A DNA stretch of 10,592 nt. Origin: JAJVID01 sp036565725 (lineage in GTDB: Bacteria; Acidobacteriota; Blastocatellia; RBC074). The DNA lies in contig DATCXQ010000791.1 in the NCBI GenBank assembly GCA_036565725.1, positions 1 to 10,592 of the forward strand, given 5' to 3'. This document shows positions 1-10,592 of the stretch, in pieces. Each line of letters begins with the position of its first letter. The stretch's first letter is position 1. Under the pieces are notes generated by a model. It worked only from the letters and a program-made list of their open reading frames with translations. It was not told the origin of the DNA and ran no database searches. The position numbers and the translations under genes were made by a program.

Positions 1-812
1 TGGCTGGGATCGAAAATGATCGGCAGGTGCGACAGCCGCTGAGCCGCAGGGATCACTGACAAATCGGGCGTGAAGCGCGAATGGTCGCCGAAAGCCCTTA
101 CGCCGCGTTCGCACAAGATCACCTGATAATTGCCTTCGGACATAATGTATTCCGCCGCGAGCAGAAACTCTTCGAGCGTCGAAGACATCCCACGCTTCAG
201 CAGCACGGGCTTGCGAGCCTGCCCCGCGCGTCTCAGCAGACTGAAATTCTGCATATTCCGGGTGCCGATCTGAATCACGTCGGCGTACTTTTCAACCAGA
301 TCGAGCGCCGGTTCATCCACGGCTTCGGTCACGATGCGCAACCCGAACGCGTCGCGAGCGTCGGAGAGAATCTTCAAGCCTTCTTCGGCCAATCCCTGAA
401 ACGCATACGGCGAAGTACGCGGCTTGAACGCGCCACCGCGAAACCATTTACATCCCATCTCGGCCACGACCTCGGCGGTCAACATCGTCTGCTCGCGCGA
501 TTCGACTGCGCAGACGCCGGCGATCATTGCGAACTCGTCGCCGATCTCGGCTTCGCCGATCTTGATGACAGTCTTGTCGTGCTTCAGGTCGCGACCGACC
601 AGCTTGTAAGGCTTCGTCACGCGGACACATTCGGCCACCCCGGGCAACTCCGCGAACGGAGACGGATCGATCGCGCCCTGGTTGCCGGTCAAGCCAATCG
701 CCGTGCGATTCGCGCCCGGCATCGGATGAGCTTTAAATCCTAGCGATTCGATTGTTTTGACGACGCGCCAGACGTCGGTCTCGGTCGCGTCAGGGGTCAT
801 TACGATGAGCAT
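1..812 (-). CDS. aroF: 3-deoxy-7-phosphoheptulonate (DAHP) synthase, type I with N-terminal ferredoxin-like domain; 3' end cut by window edge
   Basis: Condenses phosphoenolpyruvate and erythrose 4-phosphate, the first step of the shikimate pathway to aromatic amino acids, in the cytoplasm. I translated the minus strand by hand; the frame is open from 812 to the left edge, giving 270 residues of an expected 340-350. Residues 1-75 resemble the ferredoxin-like regulatory domain of the Thermotoga maritima enzyme, which in that family mediates Tyr/Phe feedback inhibition. The catalytic barrel follows: C101 (metal-binding Cys), R125-GGAFKPRTSPY-135 for substrate binding, QIGTRNMQNF, KRG and LCERG. 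The window ends inside the FDPS(H) metal motif, and the last two bases, CA, fit the expected His codon. The ATG at 812 is preceded by GAGG (821-818) five bases away. Odd: the usual GPC around the metal Cys reads GVC. It starts 15 bases after the stop of the CxxC gene, so is probably co-transcribed with it. Confidence 0.95.
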   Translation of the reverse strand, partial: MLIVMTPDATETDVWRVVKTIESLGFKAHPMPGANRTAIGLTGNQGAIDPSPFAELPGVAECVRVTKPYKLVGRDLKHDKTVIKIGEAEIGDEFAMIAGVCAVESREQTMLTAEVVAEMGCKWFRGGAFKPRTSPYAFQGLAEEGLKILSDARDAFGLRIVTEAVDEPALDLVEKYADVIQIGTRNMQNFSLLRRAGQARKPVLLKRGMSSTLEEFLLAAEYIMSEGNYQVILCERGVRAFGDHSRFTPDLSVIPAAQRLSHLPIIFDPS

Positions 813-827
813 TGATTCCTCAAAAAC

Positions 828-1433
828 TTAGTTGTGCTTTCGATCAGTATCGATTTCTGGGAGAAGTTCCTTCAACTTTTTCAGCAATTCCTTTCCGCTT
901 TTGCCTTCGGCGTTAAACCCCAGTATTTCTACACTCCCGGTTCCGGGGAGCGTCAGATTGCGGCAGTGATAACAAACATTCGTTACAAGCAATTCCCGAT
1001 CCTTGGACCAAAACTTGATTTGGTACGCCGGAGCAAAGCATCCTGCGCCTGGCCCCAGGAGTAACTTTCGCCACTGTGCGGCAAAATCTTCCGCAGGCTC
1101 TCCTCTCAATGTATTTTGAGCGGCGATTTGATATTGATATCCTGGAACTCCTCCGAAAGGAATTCCTTTTATATCCACACCATTCGGTTGAGTGTTGGGA
1201 ATTTGATCTTTCCCACGCAGAGTAATATAGAATAATTCAACCTTGTCTACGTCTGGAAGTCCAACCGTCATTTTGTAAAAAATGTCTTCCGGATCGGCGG
1301 GATACTCAATGGCGATACTCGCCGGAGTAACTTTGGGCTTTTTCCTCTGTTTCTTGGTCTGTGCGGCGATTGAGTTGGTTGCTCCAAGAATTATAACCAG
1401 AGTGGCGCCTATAATTTTGAATACCCTGCCAAT
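828..1433 (-). CDS. Exported hypothetical protein with conserved CxxC, probable AUU start
   Basis: Function unknown. The longest ATG-initiated reading starts at 1271 (147 aa), but the same frame stays open for 54 more codons back to 1433 and encodes a convincing Sec signal: R3 and K6, a hydrophobic run (IIGATLVIILGA), then SIAAQ, followed by a basic Lys/Arg-rich linker and a folded domain of about 150 residues. A TGA lies two codons upstream of 1433, and no ATG, GTG or TTG exists between it and the signal peptide. ATT at 1433 sits six bases after GGAG, so I place the start there (201 aa). The mature part has C132 in a GCFAP motif and C154-YH-C157 followed by RN, then a C-terminal ELLKKLKELLPE helix. 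I recall this CF..P ... CxxC ... LP layout from unassigned secreted bacterial proteins, but cannot name a family. It lies 21 bases after the peptidase stop and 15 before aroF. GC is visibly lower than in its neighbours. The gene is likely real; the exact start is less certain. Confidence 0.72.
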   Translation of the reverse strand: MGRVFKIIGATLVIILGATNSIAAQTKKQRKKPKVTPASIAIEYPADPEDIFYKMTVGLPDVDKVELFYITLRGKDQIPNTQPNGVDIKGIPFGGVPGYQYQIAAQNTLRGEPAEDFAAQWRKLLLGPGAGCFAPAYQIKFWSKDRELLVTNVCYHCRNLTLPGTGSVEILGFNAEGKSGKELLKKLKELLPEIDTDRKHN

Positions 1434-1439
1434 ATTTCA

Positions 1440-1443
1440 CTCC
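1440..1443 (-). promoter_or_regulatory. Shine-Dalgarno GGAG that points to an AUU start
   Basis: On the minus strand GGAG (1443-1440) is followed by six bases (TGAAAT) and then ATT at 1433. This is optimal ribosome-binding geometry for that codon. No standard start codon in the protein's frame lies at a usable distance. The GTG formed at 1440-1438 is in a different frame and directly abuts the GGAG. Confidence 0.55.
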
Positions 1444-1454
1444 GAATTACCACT

Positions 1455-3764
1455 CTATTCACCACGAGGCCCCAGCGGCAGTTTTTCATTCAAATATTGC
1501 GTCAACAATCCGTACAAATGCCGTGTCGTGCCAGCGCCTTCGTAAATGCCGTGCGAGCGGTTCGGGTAGGCCATCATCGTGAACGGTTTATTCGCCGTGA
1601 CCAGCGCGTTGATCAGCGCTTCGGTTCCCTGGTAATGAACGTTGTCGTCGCCCGTGCCGTGAACGACCAGCAATTGCCCTTTCAACTGGCCGGCGAATGT
1701 GATCGGCGAGCTTTGCTTGTATTCGTCCGGGTGATTCTGCGGCAGGCCGCAGTACCGCTCCTGATAGATCGTGTCGTAATAGCGAATGTCGGCAACCGGC
1801 GCGACGGCCATCGCGACCTGGTATAGATCGGGATAGCGGAAGATCGCGTTCAGGCTAGACGAACCGCCGCCGCTCCAACCCCAAATACCGATGCGCGTCG
1901 CGTCCACAAACGGCCATTTTAGAATTGCGCGGACCGCATTGGCCTGATCGAGCGAATTGCGAATACCAATCTTTCGATAAATGGATTTGCGCCACGCTCG
2001 GCTGCGCGGCGCGGGCGTGCCGCGATTGTCCACGCTCATCACCAGGTAACCCTGCTGCGCCAGCATCATGTGCCACATCTGATTCCGCCCGCCCCACGCG
2101 TCGAGCACAGTTTGTCCCCAGGGTTCGCCGTAGACGTGAAAGAGGACGGGATAACGTTTCTTAGGGTCGAAGTCGGGAGGCTTGAGCATCCACCCGTCAA
2201 GCTCGACGCCTTCGCCTATATCTACGCGAAAAAACTCCTGTGCGACCGGTTTGAGTTTGGCTAATCGCTCCTGCAGTTCTTTGTTGTCGATCATCGTTCG
2301 CACGGTCGCATTCTGAGGCAAGCGAACGACATCGGTCATGGGAACCTTGTTGAAGGCCGAATACATATGAATCGCCATGTCGCCACGCGGCGAAATGTCG
2401 TAGTTGTGCGTGCCCGGTTGATTGGCCGGGGTCAACCGTTCGACCTTGCCGGCGCCGTCGAGCCGCGCGCGGAAGAGGTATTTCTGCGTGGCGTTTTCAG
2501 GAGAGGCCGAAAAATAGAGCCAGCCGTTCGGAACGTCCACCATTTCGACGCCGATCAGATCGTAATCTCCGGGCGTGATGAGTTTGACATCCTTGCCGTC
2601 GCGCGAGACGGAGTAAATGTGCCGCCAACCGTCGCGCTCGCTCGTCCAGAGGAACTGTTTGCCGCCGTCAATCCATTCCACGTCGCCGCGCGCCAGCCCG
2701 CGTTTGTCCCAATCGATCGAACCCCAGGCGATATCCACCCAGGCGTCGTCTTTTTCGGTCAGGATCGGACGGACTTTGCCTGTGCGGACGTCGCCGAGCA
2801 TCACGACATTCGTGTTCTGCAGCCGGTTGAGCTGTTGAATAACGACCTCGTCGGAATTGGCCGCCCACTCCATTCGCGGCAGGTAGTTATTGCGCGGGTC
2901 GCCCGAGACGTCGAACCATTGCGTCTTTCCTCCCGACGCGCTGATGACGCCGACTCGCGCGGCTGAGTTCGTCTCGCCGGCTTTCGGGTATGGAAACGAA
3001 ATGATCTTCGGATAGAGTTCATCGGTGTCATTGATTAACCTGAACTCTTTGACGCCGGATGAATCGAGCTGCCAATACGCGATCAGCTTTCCGTCGGGAG
3101 ACCAGCGCCAGCCGTCGCGGCAAAAAAGCTCTTCCTCGTATACCCAATCGAAGGTGCCGTTGATTGTTTGTTGCGAGCCGTCCGAGGTCAGTCGCGTGAC
3201 GCGGCCGTCGGCTCCGTCAGATAGGCTTTCGACATAGATATTGTTTTCGCGCACGTAACCGACGCGCGTCGCGTCGGGCGAAAACTTGGCGAACATCAGC
3301 GTGGACGGCTTCGCGTCGCCTCCCAGCTTTCGCAGCTTCCTGCTCTTTAGGTCGAAGACCCAGTAATCGCCGCGGGTGTTCGACCGCCAGACGCGTTCGG
3401 CGTTCGTGAAGATGAGCAGCCGCTGGTTATCGGCGCTGAGCGTGAACTCCTCGATGGCGAGCGGTGACGACGCGCCGGGAGGTGTCAGGCTTTGAGCCGA
3501 AACCAGAATCGTTTTTGCGCCGGTCGCGGCGTCGTATCGCACGATGTCCAGCGCGTCTTTACCCGCCGCCGCCGGCTCCAACATCAGATATCCGCCGCCA
3601 TCCGATTGCCACTGATGCCAGCCGAGCGATCGCGGGCGATAAGTAAAAATCGTGTCCAGAGAAAGGAGGCTGGCGTCGGTTTGTCTGGCCGGCTGCTGCG
3701 CGAAGAGAGGCGCGGCGATCAGCAGCGCCAATAAAAAGAGGGGAATCCGCTTGGCTCGTTTCAT
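1455..3764 (-). CDS. Exported S9B dipeptidyl-peptidase-IV-like serine peptidase
   Basis: Expected to remove X-Pro or related dipeptides from the N termini of peptides outside the cytoplasm. The product of 769 residues begins with a Sec signal peptide (MKRAKR, then a Leu/Ala-rich core ending PLFAQQ). Next comes the S9B beta-propeller with the DWVYEEE motif; E210-E212 correspond to the Glu pair that binds the substrate amino terminus. The C-terminal alpha/beta hydrolase domain holds a full triad: S631 in GWSGGG, D706 in HGTGDDNVH and H738 in NRSHGI, nearly the human DPP4 positions (630, 708, 740). The nucleophile elbow has Gly where DPP4 has Tyr (GWSYGG). Two ATGs at 3779 and 3776 are in frame upstream, but GGAG (3774-3771) lies six bases before the ATG at 3764, so I choose that one. 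The CxxC secreted protein follows 21 bases downstream, and the MmcQ-like gene ends 70 bases upstream. Exact substrate preference cannot be read from the sequence. Confidence 0.94.
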   Translation of the reverse strand: MKRAKRIPLFLLALLIAAPLFAQQPARQTDASLLSLDTIFTYRPRSLGWHQWQSDGGGYLMLEPAAAGKDALDIVRYDAATGAKTILVSAQSLTPPGASSPLAIEEFTLSADNQRLLIFTNAERVWRSNTRGDYWVFDLKSRKLRKLGGDAKPSTLMFAKFSPDATRVGYVRENNIYVESLSDGADGRVTRLTSDGSQQTINGTFDWVYEEELFCRDGWRWSPDGKLIAYWQLDSSGVKEFRLINDTDELYPKIISFPYPKAGETNSAARVGVISASGGKTQWFDVSGDPRNNYLPRMEWAANSDEVVIQQLNRLQNTNVVMLGDVRTGKVRPILTEKDDAWVDIAWGSIDWDKRGLARGDVEWIDGGKQFLWTSERDGWRHIYSVSRDGKDVKLITPGDYDLIGVEMVDVPNGWLYFSASPENATQKYLFRARLDGAGKVERLTPANQPGTHNYDISPRGDMAIHMYSAFNKVPMTDVVRLPQNATVRTMIDNKELQERLAKLKPVAQEFFRVDIGEGVELDGWMLKPPDFDPKKRYPVLFHVYGEPWGQTVLDAWGGRNQMWHMMLAQQGYLVMSVDNRGTPAPRSRAWRKSIYRKIGIRNSLDQANAVRAILKWPFVDATRIGIWGWSGGGSSSLNAIFRYPDLYQVAMAVAPVADIRYYDTIYQERYCGLPQNHPDEYKQSSPITFAGQLKGQLLVVHGTGDDNVHYQGTEALINALVTANKPFTMMAYPNRSHGIYEGAGTTRHLYGLLTQYLNEKLPLGPRGE

Positions 3765-3770
3765 TTTTAT

Positions 3771-3774
3771 CTCC
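3771..3774 (-). promoter_or_regulatory. Shine-Dalgarno that decides the peptidase start
   Basis: GGAG on the minus strand is followed by ATAAAA and then the ATG at 3764. It overlaps the two earlier in-frame ATGs (3779, 3776), which have only a weak AAGG upstream. The preferred start also puts the basic MKRAKR n-region at the very N terminus. Confidence 0.65.
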
Positions 3775-3834
3775 ATCATCTGACCTTGGCTATTGGGTAT
3801 ACGGCTTCAATCCTTTCGATCACAGGCGCTAGTT

Positions 3835-4233
3835 TCAGAGGCTTGGATCGCGCCGACCTGACTCACGGCGCTTTCGAATCTTCGTCACGGTCAAACGCCA
3901 TGACACAGACAGCAGGTCGCGCAGCGCGTCCGGTTCGATGCGCGACAGACGCGCCAATACGAGAGGATAACGCCGATAATAGTCCGTCAAGTAATACGTC
4001 TCTGGCGCGTCCTCCAGGAGCCGTTCGCGCTCCTCCAATTCGTGCCTGACAACGAGCGTATCCGGTTCCGCCGAGGGATGCGTGGCGAGGCCGGCCATGA
4101 AGCTGCCGCCAACCTTCAGTACCGGCGATCCGTCGTACTTCGTGACGGCTTCGACATTCGGGAGCATGAGCCCCACGGCCCTGACCATTTCGAAGGCATC
4201 CGCTTGTGCGCCCTTTGTAGGTCTATTTTTCAT
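3835..4233 (-). CDS. MmcQ/YjbR-family protein
   Basis: A small cytoplasmic protein of 132 residues. Members are often described as DNA-binding-like (CyaY-like fold), but the molecular role is not established. Visible family features: an N-terminal helix (FEMVRAVGLMLPNVEAV), the strand PVLKVGGSFMAGLATH, a stretch of the form LVVRHELEERERLLEDAP, then ETYYLTDYYRRYPLVLARLSRI and DALRDLLSVSWRL near the C terminus. The frame is open back to an ATG at 4332, but the extra 33 residues are low in family-like sequence and overlap the preceding gene, so I choose the ATG at 4233. It has only a loose GGAAAG/GGA upstream. It starts 37 bases after the secreted hypothetical gene and sits between that gene and the peptidase. 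The tail after SWRLT is Arg/Lys-rich (TKIRKRRESGRRD), longer than I would expect for the family. Confidence 0.82.
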   Translation of the reverse strand: MKNRPTKGAQADAFEMVRAVGLMLPNVEAVTKYDGSPVLKVGGSFMAGLATHPSAEPDTLVVRHELEERERLLEDAPETYYLTDYYRRYPLVLARLSRIEPDALRDLLSVSWRLTVTKIRKRRESGRRDPSL

Positions 4234-4270
4234 TGAATCCGACTTTCCGTTCTCTTGCGATGCGCTTCGA

Positions 4271-4804
4271 CTATACGCACACCATATCGATGCTTGCCAC
4301 GCGCCACTTGGCCATCGTGCGAGCCCATACAACGACTAGACTAACCTCGGCGTCATCACTAACTCGCAGCGCGGCTAGGGTTGTGGCATACGATTGAGCC
4401 GGCGCAAGTTTCCGAATTGCCGCCTCGCGCGCCCGATCCTCGCCGATGTGAGCGCCCGCGCGCGTCACATATTTCAGCAAATCGGCTTGTCGAAGCCCTT
4501 GCGCCGTACACGCGCCACGGCCATTGGGGGCGCCGCCTCTCGTAAGGTCGAGTAGGAGTTTGATCACCTCTGACTCCGTGCGATGCTCCGACGACAACCC
4601 TGCGCAGTCCTCCCAGAATGACAGTTCGTACGCCCGCCGGTCGAAGAATGACGATGCCGCAGTGGCGGACTTTTCGCATACGATCGCCGAGAACAAGGTG
4701 TCAACCTCGCCGTGCGGTATGTCCCCCGGACCGGCATATGCCGCCGACGAGGTAATCCAGAAGGAAAAAAACATCAAGATCGTCTGCATACTATTCGCAC
4801 ACAC
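4271..4804 (-). CDS. Secreted hypothetical protein with four cysteines
   Basis: I do not recognise a family. The frame encodes 177 residues beginning with a GTG at 4804, 14 bases after the argS stop, with a weak AGG nine bases before it. An in-frame ATG at 4789 (MQTILMFF) has no ribosome-binding site and would shorten the product by five residues. Either start leaves a hydrophobic segment (ILMFFSFWITSSAAYA) with a plausible signal-peptidase I site after AYA, although the n-region has no Lys or Arg, which is unusual. The mature part has cysteines in IVCEK, EDCAG, GACTA and the C-terminal MVCV, compatible with two disulfides in the envelope, and ends in a strand pair (VSLVVVWARTMAKWRVASIDMV). 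GC content resembles neighbouring genes. The position after argS suggests co-transcription, not shared function. Confidence 0.65.
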   Translation of the reverse strand: MCANSMQTILMFFSFWITSSAAYAGPGDIPHGEVDTLFSAIVCEKSATAASSFFDRRAYELSFWEDCAGLSSEHRTESEVIKLLLDLTRGGAPNGRGACTAQGLRQADLLKYVTRAGAHIGEDRAREAAIRKLAPAQSYATTLAALRVSDDAEVSLVVVWARTMAKWRVASIDMVCV

Positions 4805-4818
4805 TTCAGGCTGCCTAA

Positions 4819-6855
<2,037 letters not shown>

Positions 6856-6886
6856 CGTGATTACTTCCTTTTCATTCGTCTAGTGC

Positions 6887-6918
6887 TTGAAAAACCGCCG
6901 CGCGGCGTGATATACAAT
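6887..6918 (+). promoter_or_regulatory. Likely sigma-70-type promoter of tRNA-Glu
   Basis: TTGAAA (6887-6892) serves as the -35. The -10 is TATACA (6911-6916, spacer 18) or TACAAT (6913-6918, spacer 20). Transcription would start near 6923, about 15 bases before the tRNA, which suits a short processed leader. The spacer contains a 12-bp GC-only palindrome (6896-6907). Confidence 0.55.
6896..6907. repeat. 12-bp perfect palindrome in the tRNA promoter spacer
   Basis: CGCCGCGCGGCG equals its own reverse complement and lies between the proposed -35 and -10 of the tRNA promoter, 41 bases upstream of the argS start. On the minus strand it is followed by G and then TTTTT. It could be an operator, a weak leader hairpin for argS, or chance in a GC-rich genome. 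Confidence 0.5.
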
Positions 6919-6938
6919 CGGTCGGTTCTTAATCATCT

Positions 6939-7014
<76 letters not shown>

Positions 7015-7028
7015 AAAGAATATAATGG

Positions 7029-7060
7029 GGGCGGCTGCCGCGAGCCGCCCTTTTCATTTT
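7029..7060 (+). terminator. Intrinsic terminator after tRNA-Glu
   Basis: GGGCGGCT (7029-7036) pairs perfectly with AGCCGCCC (7043-7050) around a six-base loop, and TTTTCATTTT follows directly. It begins 17 bases after the tRNA. On the opposite strand no T-run follows, so it works mainly in the tRNA direction and would help stop tRNA transcription before it runs into the convergent kgd gene. Confidence 0.88.
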
Positions 7061-7135
7061 ATCGGGTATGCGAGGGAGACGGCGAAAGATAGTCTACCTC
7101 GGAGACGGTCAGGATCATTGACCACAGCCTCGCTT

Positions 7136-7157
7136 GCAAATTCCCTTTTGAATTTGC
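7136..7157 (-). terminator. Hairpin just after the kgd stop; possible 3' end signal
   Basis: GCAAATTC and GAATTTGC form a perfect 8-bp inverted repeat around a six-base loop, three bases beyond the kgd stop on the minus strand. No T-run follows in either direction, so it is not a classic intrinsic terminator. It may protect the mRNA 3' end or be incidental. The rest of 7061-7135 shows nothing further. Confidence 0.35.
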
Positions 7158-7160
7158 CGA

Positions 7161-10592
<3,432 letters not shown>

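Noticed and set aside
81..743. 220-residue plus-strand frame at the left edge
   Set aside because: The minus strand here encodes DAHP synthase without interruption; this is its shadow.
1282..1545. Plus-strand frame with a very hydrophobic stretch that might be a small membrane protein
   Set aside because: It is antisense to the signal peptide and linker of the CxxC gene and runs into the peptidase end; no ribosome-binding site was seen.
2367..2966. 199-residue plus-strand frame opposite the peptidase (also 1497-1826)
   Set aside because: Lies wholly within a gene with a complete set of catalytic motifs; no independent start signal or recognisable domain.
4234..4332. N-terminal extension of the MmcQ/YjbR protein back to the ATG at 4332
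   Set aside because: It would overlap the upstream secreted-protein gene by 62 bases, and the added residues do not look like the family; the start at 4233 gives a family-sized protein.

Overview
The window looks like a stretch of chromosome from a free-living, moderately GC-rich bacterium, carrying housekeeping and metabolic genes. All seven protein genes lie on the minus strand; the only plus-strand gene is a tRNA. There is no phage, transposase, CRISPR or defence signature. The organism is not proven. The combination of a secreted S9B dipeptidyl peptidase, a long ArgS with an 'NPNKAAHIGH' catalytic motif and a fused E2-E1 (Kgd-type) 2-oxoglutarate dehydrogenase makes me lean to Acidobacteriota (Blastocatellia-like). 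That is inference from memory of family distributions, not a search.

Layout, following minus-strand transcription from right to left. (1) 10592-7161: the C-terminal 1143 residues of a Kgd/SucA-type multifunctional 2-oxoglutarate dehydrogenase, entering from the right edge, with a Pro/Ala linker, an E2 acyltransferase core and a complete E1 thiamine-diphosphate enzyme. (2) 7160-6856: a 305-base gap holding a perfect 8-bp hairpin just after the kgd stop, then on the plus strand a promoter, tRNA-Glu(CTC) and a strong intrinsic terminator. (3) 6855-4819: argS, arginyl-tRNA synthetase, divergent from the tRNA. (4) 4804-4271: an unrecognised secreted protein with four cysteines. (5) 4233-3835: an MmcQ/YjbR-family protein. 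(6) 3764-1455: an exported dipeptidyl-peptidase-IV-like serine peptidase with its full catalytic triad. (7) 1433-828: an exported CxxC protein of unknown function that appears to begin with an AUU codon and is clearly AT-richer than its neighbours. (8) 812-1: the first 270 residues of a type I DAHP synthase (aroF), running off the left edge.

The six genes from argS to aroF are spaced by 14, 37, 70, 21 and 15 bases, so they could be read as one long transcript or as a few overlapping units; the 70-base gap before the peptidase is the likeliest internal break. The jobs are unrelated (translation, protein turnover, shikimate entry), so I do not see a dedicated system. I did not find a clearly new biological system. 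The points most worth a second look are the AUU start with an ideal ribosome-binding site, the fused E2-E1 dehydrogenase if the host is confirmed as non-actinobacterial, the two odd in-frame insertions in ArgS, and a Pro-to-Val change beside the metal-binding cysteine of the DAHP synthase.
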